Positions 24,402 through 30,447 of a stretch of 30,447 bases of DNA are shown here, in pieces. Below the pieces are notes generated by a model. That model did not search any database. It saw only the letters and a program-made list of their open reading frames with translations, and was not told the origin of the DNA. This stretch comes from CAVXFS01 sp049582805. GTDB taxonomy: Bacteria; Pseudomonadota; Gammaproteobacteria; Burkholderiales; Gallionellaceae. The position numbers and the translations under genes were made by a program. Each line of letters begins with the position of its first letter. Within the stretch, counting starts at the first letter, position 1. The stretch covers positions 1 through 30,447 of the forward strand of contig JBAUUR010000013.1 in the NCBI GenBank assembly GCA_049582805.1. The letters run 5' to 3'.

Positions 24402-25145
24402 ATGAAAAAATCACGAATCATTCTTAATGCGTTTGCCATGGCTTCTTTGATCCTGGGTGGCATTGTTTCTGCAGATGAACTCAACATGACAGGCTATTTG
24501 ATCGACACTCGCGGCCATTTGGTCAAGAACGGCAACAACGGATGCTGGAGAACCGGCTACTGGACTCCAGCCCTGGCAATAGCCGAATGCGACCCTGATC
24601 TGGTCAAGAAAGAGGAGCCCAAAACGGTAGAAGCCAAGGAACCCGTTGTCGCACCTGCTGCACCTGCACCTGCACCTGCACCTGCACCTGCACCTGCTGC
24701 ACCTGCACCTGCGCCAGTTGTGGTCCCCGCGCAACCACCTGCATTTATCCCCATCACCCTGCAAACCGAAACGCTGTTTGACTTTGACAAGTCCGTCCTG
24801 CGCGCTAACGGCAAGAAAAAACTGGACGATCAAATCGTCGCCAAGGTGAAGGATTATGCGCATATGGGAACAATATTGGTGACCGGCTACACCGACCGCA
24901 TCGGCACCGATGCTTACAATCTAAAGCTATCCAAGCGTCGTGCTGATGCCGTGAAAGCATACATGGTGGAACAGGGCATTGAAGACCAGCATATTGAAAC
25001 CGTTGCCAAGGGTAAAGCCGATCCGATTGTTTCCTGCAATAACGTGAAAGGCAGGGTCAACAGAAAAAACCGGAAACTGGTTGAATGCCTGCAACCCAAT
25101 CGCCGCGTCGTGGTGGAAGCCAAGATCCAGAAGCCGGCTAATTGA
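24402..25145 (+). CDS. OmpA-domain outer-membrane protein with Pro-Ala linker
   Basis: A signal peptide (MKKSRIILNAFAMASLILGG-IVSA, cleaved near 24) is followed by the short betaproteobacterial segment ending GCWRTGYWTPALAIAECDP (C48 and C63 could form a disulfide). Next comes a Pro/Ala linker (84-113) and the OmpA peptidoglycan-binding domain (about 118-243, LFDFDKSVL, TGYTDRIG, LSKRRADAV, PNRRVVVE). C212 and C229 in its last part match the cysteine pair usual in beta-type OmpA. The protein lacks an N-terminal beta-barrel. The start is set by TTGGAA before the ATG; an upstream TTG at 24390 is less likely. Confidence 0.88.
   Translation: MKKSRIILNAFAMASLILGGIVSADELNMTGYLIDTRGHLVKNGNNGCWRTGYWTPALAIAECDPDLVKKEEPKTVEAKEPVVAPAAPAPAPAPAPAPAAPAPAPVVVPAQPPAFIPITLQTETLFDFDKSVLRANGKKKLDDQIVAKVKDYAHMGTILVTGYTDRIGTDAYNLKLSKRRADAVKAYMVEQGIEDQHIETVAKGKADPIVSCNNVKGRVNRKNRKLVECLQPNRRVVVEAKIQKPAN
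24661..24696 (+). repeat. Hexanucleotide tandem repeat (CACCTG)6 in the Pro-Ala linker
   Basis: Six perfect CACCTG units encode alternating Ala and Pro. Imperfect units flank both sides (about 24651-24713). Slippage by whole units keeps the frame and would only change linker length. Confidence 0.9.
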
Positions 25146-25537
25146 CAAGGCATGTCTAAACATCCAGATTTCATCCCAACTGCTGCGTTTGTGAGCGGGG
25201 TAAGCAGGCAAGCCACGTAGCGGATGCTCGCAAATTTTTTAGTTGCGGCCAACCTGAAGGTTACCCTTCACTGAAACTTACGTTTTAGTTCCGGCCAACC
25301 TGAACATTAGCGTTCACTGAAACTTCGTTTTCCGCGCCTTGAATTTGGGCGTGCCTCAACTGACATTGCTGAAGAAATCTGGATCAATGCAAAAGGGAAT
25401 CCCGATCTCATAATGGCATTTTTTATATCTGGAACATTCTCGAATGGCTGGTTCGAATGGCCAGTTGGCACAAAGCTGAACACGATGTTGCCATTTTGAC
25501 GGCCTGAAAGCGGCAGCTCAGCAAGCCAGCTGAGTCC
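25146..25537. other. Intergenic region with a 46-bp tandem repeat
   Basis: This 392-base gap lies between two convergent genes. No gene is supported. It holds the tandem repeat at 25237-25327. No clear T-tailed terminator was seen for either gene. Confidence 0.5.
25237..25327. repeat. Two-unit 46-bp direct tandem repeat
   Basis: Unit 1 (25237-25282) and unit 2 (25283-25327) both begin TTTTAGTT and contain CGGCCAACCTGAA and TTCACTGAAACTT. They differ mainly in the middle and by one missing base near the end. A third TTTT with different sequence follows. Its role is unknown. Confidence 0.8.
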
Positions 25538-26386
25538 TTACAGGGGCCGAACAACAAGATGCCGTTGTTGTCCCAGCCTGGAGATTCCCAATTCGACCAC
25601 GTCGCCAGGCTTAAGATATTGTGGCGGCTTGAATCCCATACCGACGCCAGGAGGTGTTCCCGTGATGATAAGGTCACCTGGCTCCAGTGTCATCATGCGG
25701 CTGCAATAGCTCACAAGATATGCGCAGGAAAAGACCATATTGGATGTGTTGCCGGTTTGCTTCCGTTCGCCGTTCACGTCCAACCACAGGTCGAGGTTTT
25801 GCGGGTCGTCCACTTCGTCCGCTGTCACCATGTAGGGGCCAACCGGGCCAAAGGTATCGAATCCTTTGCCCTTTCCCCATTGTCCGCCGCTGCGATCAAG
25901 CTGAAAGGCGCGTTCCGATACGTCGTTGGCTACGCAGTAACCTGCTATGAATTGCAGGGCGTCTGCCTCACTGACATTGCGTGCCTGACGGCCGATGACG
26001 ATACCCAACTCCACTTCCCAGTCGAGTTTGGTTGACTCAGGAGGCTGCACGGTGTCGTCATTGGGGCCACATAGACAACTGAGCCACTTGGGAAACAGGG
26101 TGGGCTCTACAGGAACCTGCATCCCGGCTTCCCTCGCATGGTCGTGGTAGTTCAGCCCAATCGCAACGAATTTGGACATCCCATTCCACGGCACACCTAG
26201 CCGAGGCGCACCTCCAACCGTGGGCAGGCGCTGGGGATCGATAGCGCGCAACACTGAAAGTGCATCGGCTGATAATATCTTCCCGCTAATGTCATCTAGT
26301 AAACCCGAAAGGTCACGTATCCTGCCGTCATCGTCGAGCATACCTGGTTTTTCTTGGCCTGGAGGGCCGTAGCGCAGAAGTTTCAT
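25538..26386 (-). CDS. Fumarylacetoacetate hydrolase (FAH) family protein
   Basis: The FAH C-terminal catalytic fold occupies residues about 75-280. Visible motifs are IGLNYHDHA, the metal-binding LDWEVELGIVIG with paired acidic residues, GYCVANDVSERAFQ, KGFDTFGPVGP and LITGTPPGVGMG. Members act on C-C bonds of 2,4-dioxo or related acids (fumarylpyruvate, ureidoglycolate lyase-like, 2-hydroxyhepta-2,4-diene-dioate); the exact substrate cannot be read. The start at MKLLRYGPPGQEKPG gives 282 residues; a longer frame exists but lacks family support. AGAGG precedes the ATG. It lies 70 bases after the SagB-like gene in the same direction, so they may be co-transcribed. Confidence 0.9.
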   Translation of the reverse strand: MKLLRYGPPGQEKPGMLDDDGRIRDLSGLLDDISGKILSADALSVLRAIDPQRLPTVGGAPRLGVPWNGMSKFVAIGLNYHDHAREAGMQVPVEPTLFPKWLSCLCGPNDDTVQPPESTKLDWEVELGIVIGRQARNVSEADALQFIAGYCVANDVSERAFQLDRSGGQWGKGKGFDTFGPVGPYMVTADEVDDPQNLDLWLDVNGERKQTGNTSNMVFSCAYLVSYCSRMMTLEPGDLIITGTPPGVGMGFKPPQYLKPGDVVELGISRLGQQRHLVVRPL

Positions 26387-26456
26387 ATTCAGGGCCTCTA
26401 TATGTTCCAATAATCAATTGTAATCTCTGCAGCATCGGCACATATCCTGAACGCCA

Positions 26457-28091
26457 TCAGGAGCGCAGCAGATGTCCATAAGCTGCCAGCGTCTGCAAGC
26501 GAGTATCAGTAATCGCCCCGCCGACGGTGAAGTGATACATGCTTTGCAGCGCTTGGCTTTTGATGCCGAGTAAATCATGCACTCCGTCATCAAAATAACA
26601 GCCGATTCCGGTGCCGCGCACACCCCCCGCCTCAGCTTCAAGATAGAGCACTTGCCCCAGCATGCCGGCTTCCCAAAACAGTTGGCGGTAAACCCAGGGA
26701 CTTACAGTCAGGTTGTTTTGATATTCAGCCAGCATGCCAAGGCTGAATGCGCCGTCTGCGGCGATATCCTGGTGGCAGGACAGAGTGCGTGCCGCGTTTC
26801 GCGCATCGGCGCTAAGCAGCCGGAACATCGAGAAATGCTCTGGGCAGCCTGATACTGGCAACCACTCGAATTCGGCGGACAATTCCGTGCGCAGTTTTGC
26901 TTCGACATGTTCGTTGCGCAGGAAAAGGTAGAGACCGGGCGCGAGCCCCTCCACGCGATGGACGAACAACACCAGATGAACCCGGGGTTCCCACGCTATT
27001 GCGTCCCATGGCGCCACGTTGGCGCGGGGCAAGGTCATGTCCAGCATGCGATAGAACGCCCTGGCCGAAATCGATGTGCTACCGTCGAATTGTTGGGCAC
27101 TGCGGCGCTGTTTGATGATTTCGACTGCGCTGAGTTTGCATGCACTGCTGAGTGGTGAGGAAATGTCAGGTGCCGGCCAGTTTGTTTGGCGGGTGTGCGG
27201 CTTGTGGCAGGCCTGAGCAACTTCGTCTATCACCGGCCATGAATGTGGTGCGTGGGGGGACAGCACATTGGCCTGGCCTTGCCAGTGGCCGTCCTGTATC
27301 GCGGCTACCAGCGCAGATGCATCAAATCCGGCTGTGCCAACACCTGAGCGAGTTGTCGTTACTTGCAGCATGAGGTCAGGGTTTTCCCGTTCCGCCGCGC
27401 TGAAATCCGCTTCCCGACTCAGGCCCAGAATCGCGGCAATATCCGCATCTCCCCATTCGTTGAGCAAATATACATGCCAGCCCAGCATGGCGGCTGCATA
27501 GCGCAGCGCGGCAATGGCATGGCCCACGTCATGCTGGCAATAGCGAAAAGCACGCTCTCCATATTTCCAAGCTTCGCGCCAATGGATGGAAGATAACCCC
27601 ATCAAAAAGGAATCGGGCGGCAGAACGCGAGCGTTCGCGTTCGGAGCAAGCGCGAAGCCACAGCGCTGCTCCAGAACGTGGTCGCGGCTCACGTAATGAT
27701 GTACGCCATCGTGAATGCCGCCGCAACCCTGCACCACCAGATAAGCCTCAGTGGGGTGCAGATTGCCGCTGGACGGATTGCAGCGCAGCGCCCAGCGGGT
27801 GCTGCCGTATTGCTTCCATGCGGAAAGGCCGAAAGAAAGTTCAAGCAGGGCTGCTATGTTGGGCAAGGTTAATGCCTGTGCTGCGATCGCACCTGGATGA
27901 TATAGCTCTGCATAGAAAGGTTGCGTTCCTGCGCCCAGCAAGGGTAGTTCCAGCTTCGCGCTGCCCGTAAAGGTACGGAAGGGGTCGGGCTGGTTTTCCC
28001 AGTCCAATCCATCCGGCCCCGCTGCATAGTGTTCAAAATGGTGTTTAGTGCGCTGGTGGTAATCGAGGATGGTATCGAGTGGCGTTTTCAT
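26457..28091 (-). CDS. Tandem nitroreductase, SagB/ThcOx family dehydrogenase
   Basis: The 544-residue protein has two nitroreductase-type FMN domains. The first runs about 70-245 (SSGNLHPTEAYLV, then GERAFRYCQHDVGHAIAALR) and the second about 310-525 (KQRRSAQQFDGSTSIS, FWEAGMLGQVLYLEAEA, GVRGTGIGCYFDD). The N-terminus YHQRTKHHFEHYAAGPDGLD is characteristic of the proteobacterial members. The family includes azoline dehydrogenases of RiPP pathways, but these tandem proteins often occur without a cyclodehydratase, and none is seen here. The substrate is therefore unknown. The ATG at 28089-28091 fits the family N-terminus, and the ribosome binding site is weak. Confidence 0.85.
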   Translation of the reverse strand: MKTPLDTILDYHQRTKHHFEHYAAGPDGLDWENQPDPFRTFTGSAKLELPLLGAGTQPFYAELYHPGAIAAQALTLPNIAALLELSFGLSAWKQYGSTRWALRCNPSSGNLHPTEAYLVVQGCGGIHDGVHHYVSRDHVLEQRCGFALAPNANARVLPPDSFLMGLSSIHWREAWKYGERAFRYCQHDVGHAIAALRYAAAMLGWHVYLLNEWGDADIAAILGLSREADFSAAERENPDLMLQVTTTRSGVGTAGFDASALVAAIQDGHWQGQANVLSPHAPHSWPVIDEVAQACHKPHTRQTNWPAPDISSPLSSACKLSAVEIIKQRRSAQQFDGSTSISARAFYRMLDMTLPRANVAPWDAIAWEPRVHLVLFVHRVEGLAPGLYLFLRNEHVEAKLRTELSAEFEWLPVSGCPEHFSMFRLLSADARNAARTLSCHQDIAADGAFSLGMLAEYQNNLTVSPWVYRQLFWEAGMLGQVLYLEAEAGGVRGTGIGCYFDDGVHDLLGIKSQALQSMYHFTVGGAITDTRLQTLAAYGHLLRS

Positions 28092-28267
28092 GTTTTATCG
28101 GGGGTGCTGCACGCACGGTGACACGTCATGGATCAGCATTGCCTGCGGCGTCAGGTTGGAGGCTCAATATTCAGGATGTGCGGATAACAGGAAATTGTCG
28201 ACGCTTGCATTTGGGCAATATTGTACTGACGTTGCGTTGTTGTACCAGTAGTTCGGCGGCCAATTGA

Positions 28268-28963
28268 CTATTCGAGCAGTAGAGATCTAACTCGCTCTTG
28301 ATCTTGCTGCGTTAGAATCCGGGAAAATGGCAGCAAATTTTTTTCCCAGTGTGATCGTTCCCAGGTATTGGCACCGTGGTATGTATAGATATAGAGTTGA
28401 GGCCTGTCTATACCAACGAGCTTGGCCTCTGAGATCATTTGATGGATAACAACGGTATCCTCCCCCTTGCGCAAATCAGGGTAGCGCGGCATTGCGCTGC
28501 TCTCGGCCACAATGCTTCCCTCCCACGCACCCCTGGCAGATAGGCATGCCGTCTTTGTGACTGTGTCATACATTACCCAGCGTAACAATACGCAACCCTG
28601 TTTGCCACTCTGGCGGATGGCTTCAATTTGTTCGGCCAAACGGGTTGGCCCATGCCAATCGTCATCGTCCCATTGCGCAACATAATGACCTCTGCTGAAT
28701 TGAAGGGATAAATTACGCAATGCCCCGAGGGAAAGCTTGGGCGAGGCTGCCACTTTAAACGGACGAATGGAGGGCTCATCCAACGCAACAAGGCAGTCGT
28801 GAGTAGCCGGATCGTCTGCCTCATAGACAACTACCAATTCGCGAGTTTTATAGGTTTGGTTGAGAAAACACGATATCGCACGGCGCAACATGCGTACCCG
28901 GTTGCGGGTAACGCACAGACAGGAAACCAGCTGCTCACTAGCCACACGGTGCCCCATAAACAT
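28268..28963 (-). CDS. Family 2 glycosyltransferase
   Basis: This is a GT-A fold enzyme of 231 residues. The N-terminal nucleotide-binding strand is VSCLCVTRNRVRMLRRAI, followed by FLNQTYKTRELVVVYEADD. The metal/nucleotide motif is AQWDDDDWHGPTRLAEQ near residue 97, and GEDTVVIHQM supplies the later acidic site. It transfers a sugar from a nucleotide donor to an unknown acceptor, and no other surface-polysaccharide genes are near. The first ATG (28961-28963) is directly preceded by TGA (TGAATG); an ATG two codons later is also possible. It lies 176 bases upstream of the SagB-like gene in the same direction. Confidence 0.87.
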   Translation of the reverse strand: MFMGHRVASEQLVSCLCVTRNRVRMLRRAISCFLNQTYKTRELVVVYEADDPATHDCLVALDEPSIRPFKVAASPKLSLGALRNLSLQFSRGHYVAQWDDDDWHGPTRLAEQIEAIRQSGKQGCVLLRWVMYDTVTKTACLSARGAWEGSIVAESSAMPRYPDLRKGEDTVVIHQMISEAKLVGIDRPQLYIYTYHGANTWERSHWEKNLLPFSRILTQQDQERVRSLLLE

Positions 28964-29316
28964 TCATCGCCACAGACCTGCCATTCACAAATCTCAAATT
29001 GCACTCCACCATTCGGCAGCACACATAAGGGCAGCCAGCACTTCACCAGGCGGCAGATATCCCGACACAGGGGGCAAAAAAACCTGCCGCAATATGCACA
29101 AACATCAATCCATAAACCGTCCACGAACCTTTGCTCCCGTGCTTTCTATCCCACGGATTTCGCTGGCTCCAGTCTTACGCGGATCAACCAAATGCGCTTC
29201 CATTACGCTTCCCACGCATTTCCGCTTAGCAGGCCGCACATATGAATGCGCCACATAGTCCGGTTGCCATACGACGGCCATGCGGGGGACCGAAATCCTT
29301 ACGAGTAGGTGCCCGT
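28964..29316. other. Intergenic region with a relic and a Cys-rich open frame
   Basis: It holds the relic of the 73-residue gene at 29205-29280. It also holds a minus-strand frame (28831-29124) unusually rich in cysteine (CAYCGRFFCPLCRDIC and further pairs), which overlaps the start of the glycosyltransferase gene and is not called as a gene. Confidence 0.4.
29205..29280 (-). pseudogene. Frameshifted relic of the 73-residue protein gene
   Basis: These 76 bases align with 17307-17383 with 15 mismatches and one missing base (about 79% identity). The upstream frame reads GRRMATGLCGAF before the deletion. After a frame change GLLSGNAWEA, a stop and WKRI follow, matching GLISEEEWQALLERI of the intact gene. 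The deletion and the stop show that this copy is dead. Confidence 0.75.
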
Positions 29317-29937
29317 TCAATTGTTGTCCATGAGCCATTGTGCGTACGTGACGCGCGCAACGTCAAATCGATCGGTAGTGCGACAGTAAAGCGAAGGCGA
29401 ACCGAGTCGCCCGATTGGTGCAAAATTGTTTATGTGCAAATGCGGCCCAATCAAATGATCGGCGACATAAAACATCACCACTTCGCCGATAAACAGCGTA
29501 TTAGCCCCAAGCGATTGTGCGCTGAACAGTTTGCACTCGAGACTGGCCTGCGCCTCCGCCACCCGAGGCACTTTGATGCGAACGGAGGGCGCGGCGTGCA
29601 AATGTGCCGCTGCCAGTTCGCTCTGCTCGCTCGGAAAGTCCGCCGCCGAAATATTCATGGCATCGAACAAGTCCTCGGTAACCAGATTCACTACAAACTC
29701 GCCGCTGGCCCGAATATTTTTTGCGGTGTCCTTGGGTTCGCCGGCGTCATTGAGGCCAATGCTGACGATTACATACAGCGGGTGGGAACCTACCGCGTTG
29801 AAGAAGCTGAAAGGGGCGAGATTGATAACGCCGCTTTGACTCTGGCTGGTGACCCATGCGATCGGCCGCGGAACCACCAAATTAGTCAGTAGCTTGTAGT
29901 TATCCGCTTTTGAGTTAAGGGATGGATTGATTTGCAT
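29317..29937 (-). CDS. Flavin reductase-like FMN-binding protein
   Basis: The product (206 residues) is a split-barrel flavin protein of the flavin reductase-like family. Visible features are LVVPRPIAWVTS, NLAPFSFFNAVGSHPLYV, DTAKNIRASGEFVVNLV and FIGEVVMFYV. Such proteins bind FMN and may reduce flavin or act on small oxygenated substrates; the partner is unknown. The start at MQINPSLNSKADNYKLL is supported by GGGAG six bases upstream. A longer open frame to 30066 has no family support. It is upstream of the glycosyltransferase in the same direction but separated by 353 bases with a relic, so probably a separate transcript. Confidence 0.88.
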   Translation of the reverse strand: MQINPSLNSKADNYKLLTNLVVPRPIAWVTSQSQSGVINLAPFSFFNAVGSHPLYVIVSIGLNDAGEPKDTAKNIRASGEFVVNLVTEDLFDAMNISAADFPSEQSELAAAHLHAAPSVRIKVPRVAEAQASLECKLFSAQSLGANTLFIGEVVMFYVADHLIGPHLHINNFAPIGRLGSPSLYCRTTDRFDVARVTYAQWLMDNN

Positions 29938-30228
29938 CAGGTGCTCCCGTGTGAACTGGTTAGAGTGATAGCATATCGCAGCGCAAATGACGGCAGTTGA
30001 TCGGCAAGGCAAAGGGCTATTCATGGTACCTTGCAGGCGTTCCATACCCCCTGTTTTATGATACAAACGATCTTATGGACTCTAAAGCCCCGAGTCATCC
30101 CGCAACCCCACCCCGTTCAATTCACGGGTGACAGGCCATGCCTGCATCGAACAGGAATCATCGAGACGGAGCCGCGGGAGCAACTTGTCAGCTTGATGTT
30201 CTTGTGGCGACAGCCATGTACCCGACTG

Positions 30229-30262
30229 CTCAGGATCAAGGATGACGGGCATCCATCCTGAG
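30229..30262. other. Two-tier hairpin before the right-hand element
   Basis: The outer stem CTCAGGAT / ATCCTGAG (8 bp) encloses an inner stem GGATG / CATCC with a 5-base loop and a 3-base bulge. No T-run follows, so it is not a typical terminator. The rest of 29938-30298 holds no supported gene. Confidence 0.5.
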
Positions 30263-30298
30263 TCGGCTTCCCGGTATCGGATAAAATTTCGCGGCTAG

Positions 30299-30447
30299 CA
30301 GTTTGTTGAAATTCTCATCCATGCTGGGAAAAAAGTGTATTTCTGGGGTCATGTTACCCCTCCCGGTGATCTGAAAATCGATTGTAGAGCTTTCTGAGAG
30401 GTCAAAACTTTTCTACATTTGCAAACATCGAGAATTTCAACAAACTG
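30299..30447 (+). mobile_element. 149-bp terminal-inverted-repeat element (MITE-like)
   Basis: The left end CAGTTTGTTGAAATTCTC (30299-30316) is the perfect 18-bp reverse complement of 30430-30447. CTAG precedes the left end (30295-30298), matching the CTAG beside the copy at 1-93; a duplicated CTAG would be expected just outside the window. The inside (113 bases) codes for nothing and includes the 28-base block shared exactly with the other copy. A 4-bp CTAG target is used by some known IS families (IS5-group and IS701-type), which could supply the transposase. Confidence 0.75.

Overview
The window looks like a piece of a betaproteobacterial chromosome, most plausibly from the Nitrosomonadales/Gallionellaceae area. 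This is inferred from the trpF-trpB-trpA-accD order, the two OmpA-type proteins and the style of the housekeeping proteins. No 16S rRNA or other decisive marker is present, so the placement is an inference. Most of the window is ordinary core genome. It is interrupted by gene-poor stretches that hold decayed mobile-type genes and repeats.

Left part (1-15608). The window opens inside one copy of a small inverted-repeat element, which has cut off the end of a gene for a homing-endonuclease-associated repeat protein. Then come accD, trpA, trpB and trpF on the minus strand, with trpF/trpB and trpB/trpA overlapping. Next are a cyclic-nucleotide-binding/GGDEF protein whose GGDEF signature is destroyed, glycogen phosphorylase (glgP), a circularly permuted ribosome-assembly GTPase (YlqF/RbgA type), fumarase C, a small secreted protein of unknown function, and the divergent pair rluC / rne with a long rne leader. 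A low-molecular-weight protein tyrosine phosphatase and tRNA-Arg(CCT) close this part.

Middle part (15609-25145). A Gly/Tyr/Pro-rich OmpA-domain protein is followed by about 1.8 kb (16.9-18.7 kb) of small, partly broken genes. These include a pseudogene fragment with an NLWPEP-type motif, a tight two-gene unit (a 45-residue one-helix membrane protein plus a 73-residue protein), a second and apparently start-less copy of the membrane protein, and a duplicated leader of about 100 bp in front of both copies. After this come an AI-2E-family permease, a methyltransferase with a signal peptide, an SDR oxidoreductase, the tail-specific protease Prc and a second OmpA-domain protein with a Pro-Ala linker built on a hexanucleotide repeat.

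Right part (25146-30447). A 46-bp tandem repeat precedes a minus-strand series: an FAH-family hydrolase, a tandem nitroreductase of the SagB/ThcOx type, a family-2 glycosyltransferase and an FMN-binding flavin reductase-like protein. Between the last two lies a frameshifted relic of the 73-residue gene at 17.2-17.5 kb. The window ends exactly at the outer end of a second, 149-bp copy of the terminal element, inverted relative to the first.

The most unusual material is (1) the short inverted-repeat element at both ends and the gene it interrupts, and (2) the 16.9-18.7 kb island with its duplicated leader/membrane-microprotein cassette and the relic of the companion gene 12 kb away. No CRISPR array, complete transposase, integrase or known defence system was seen.
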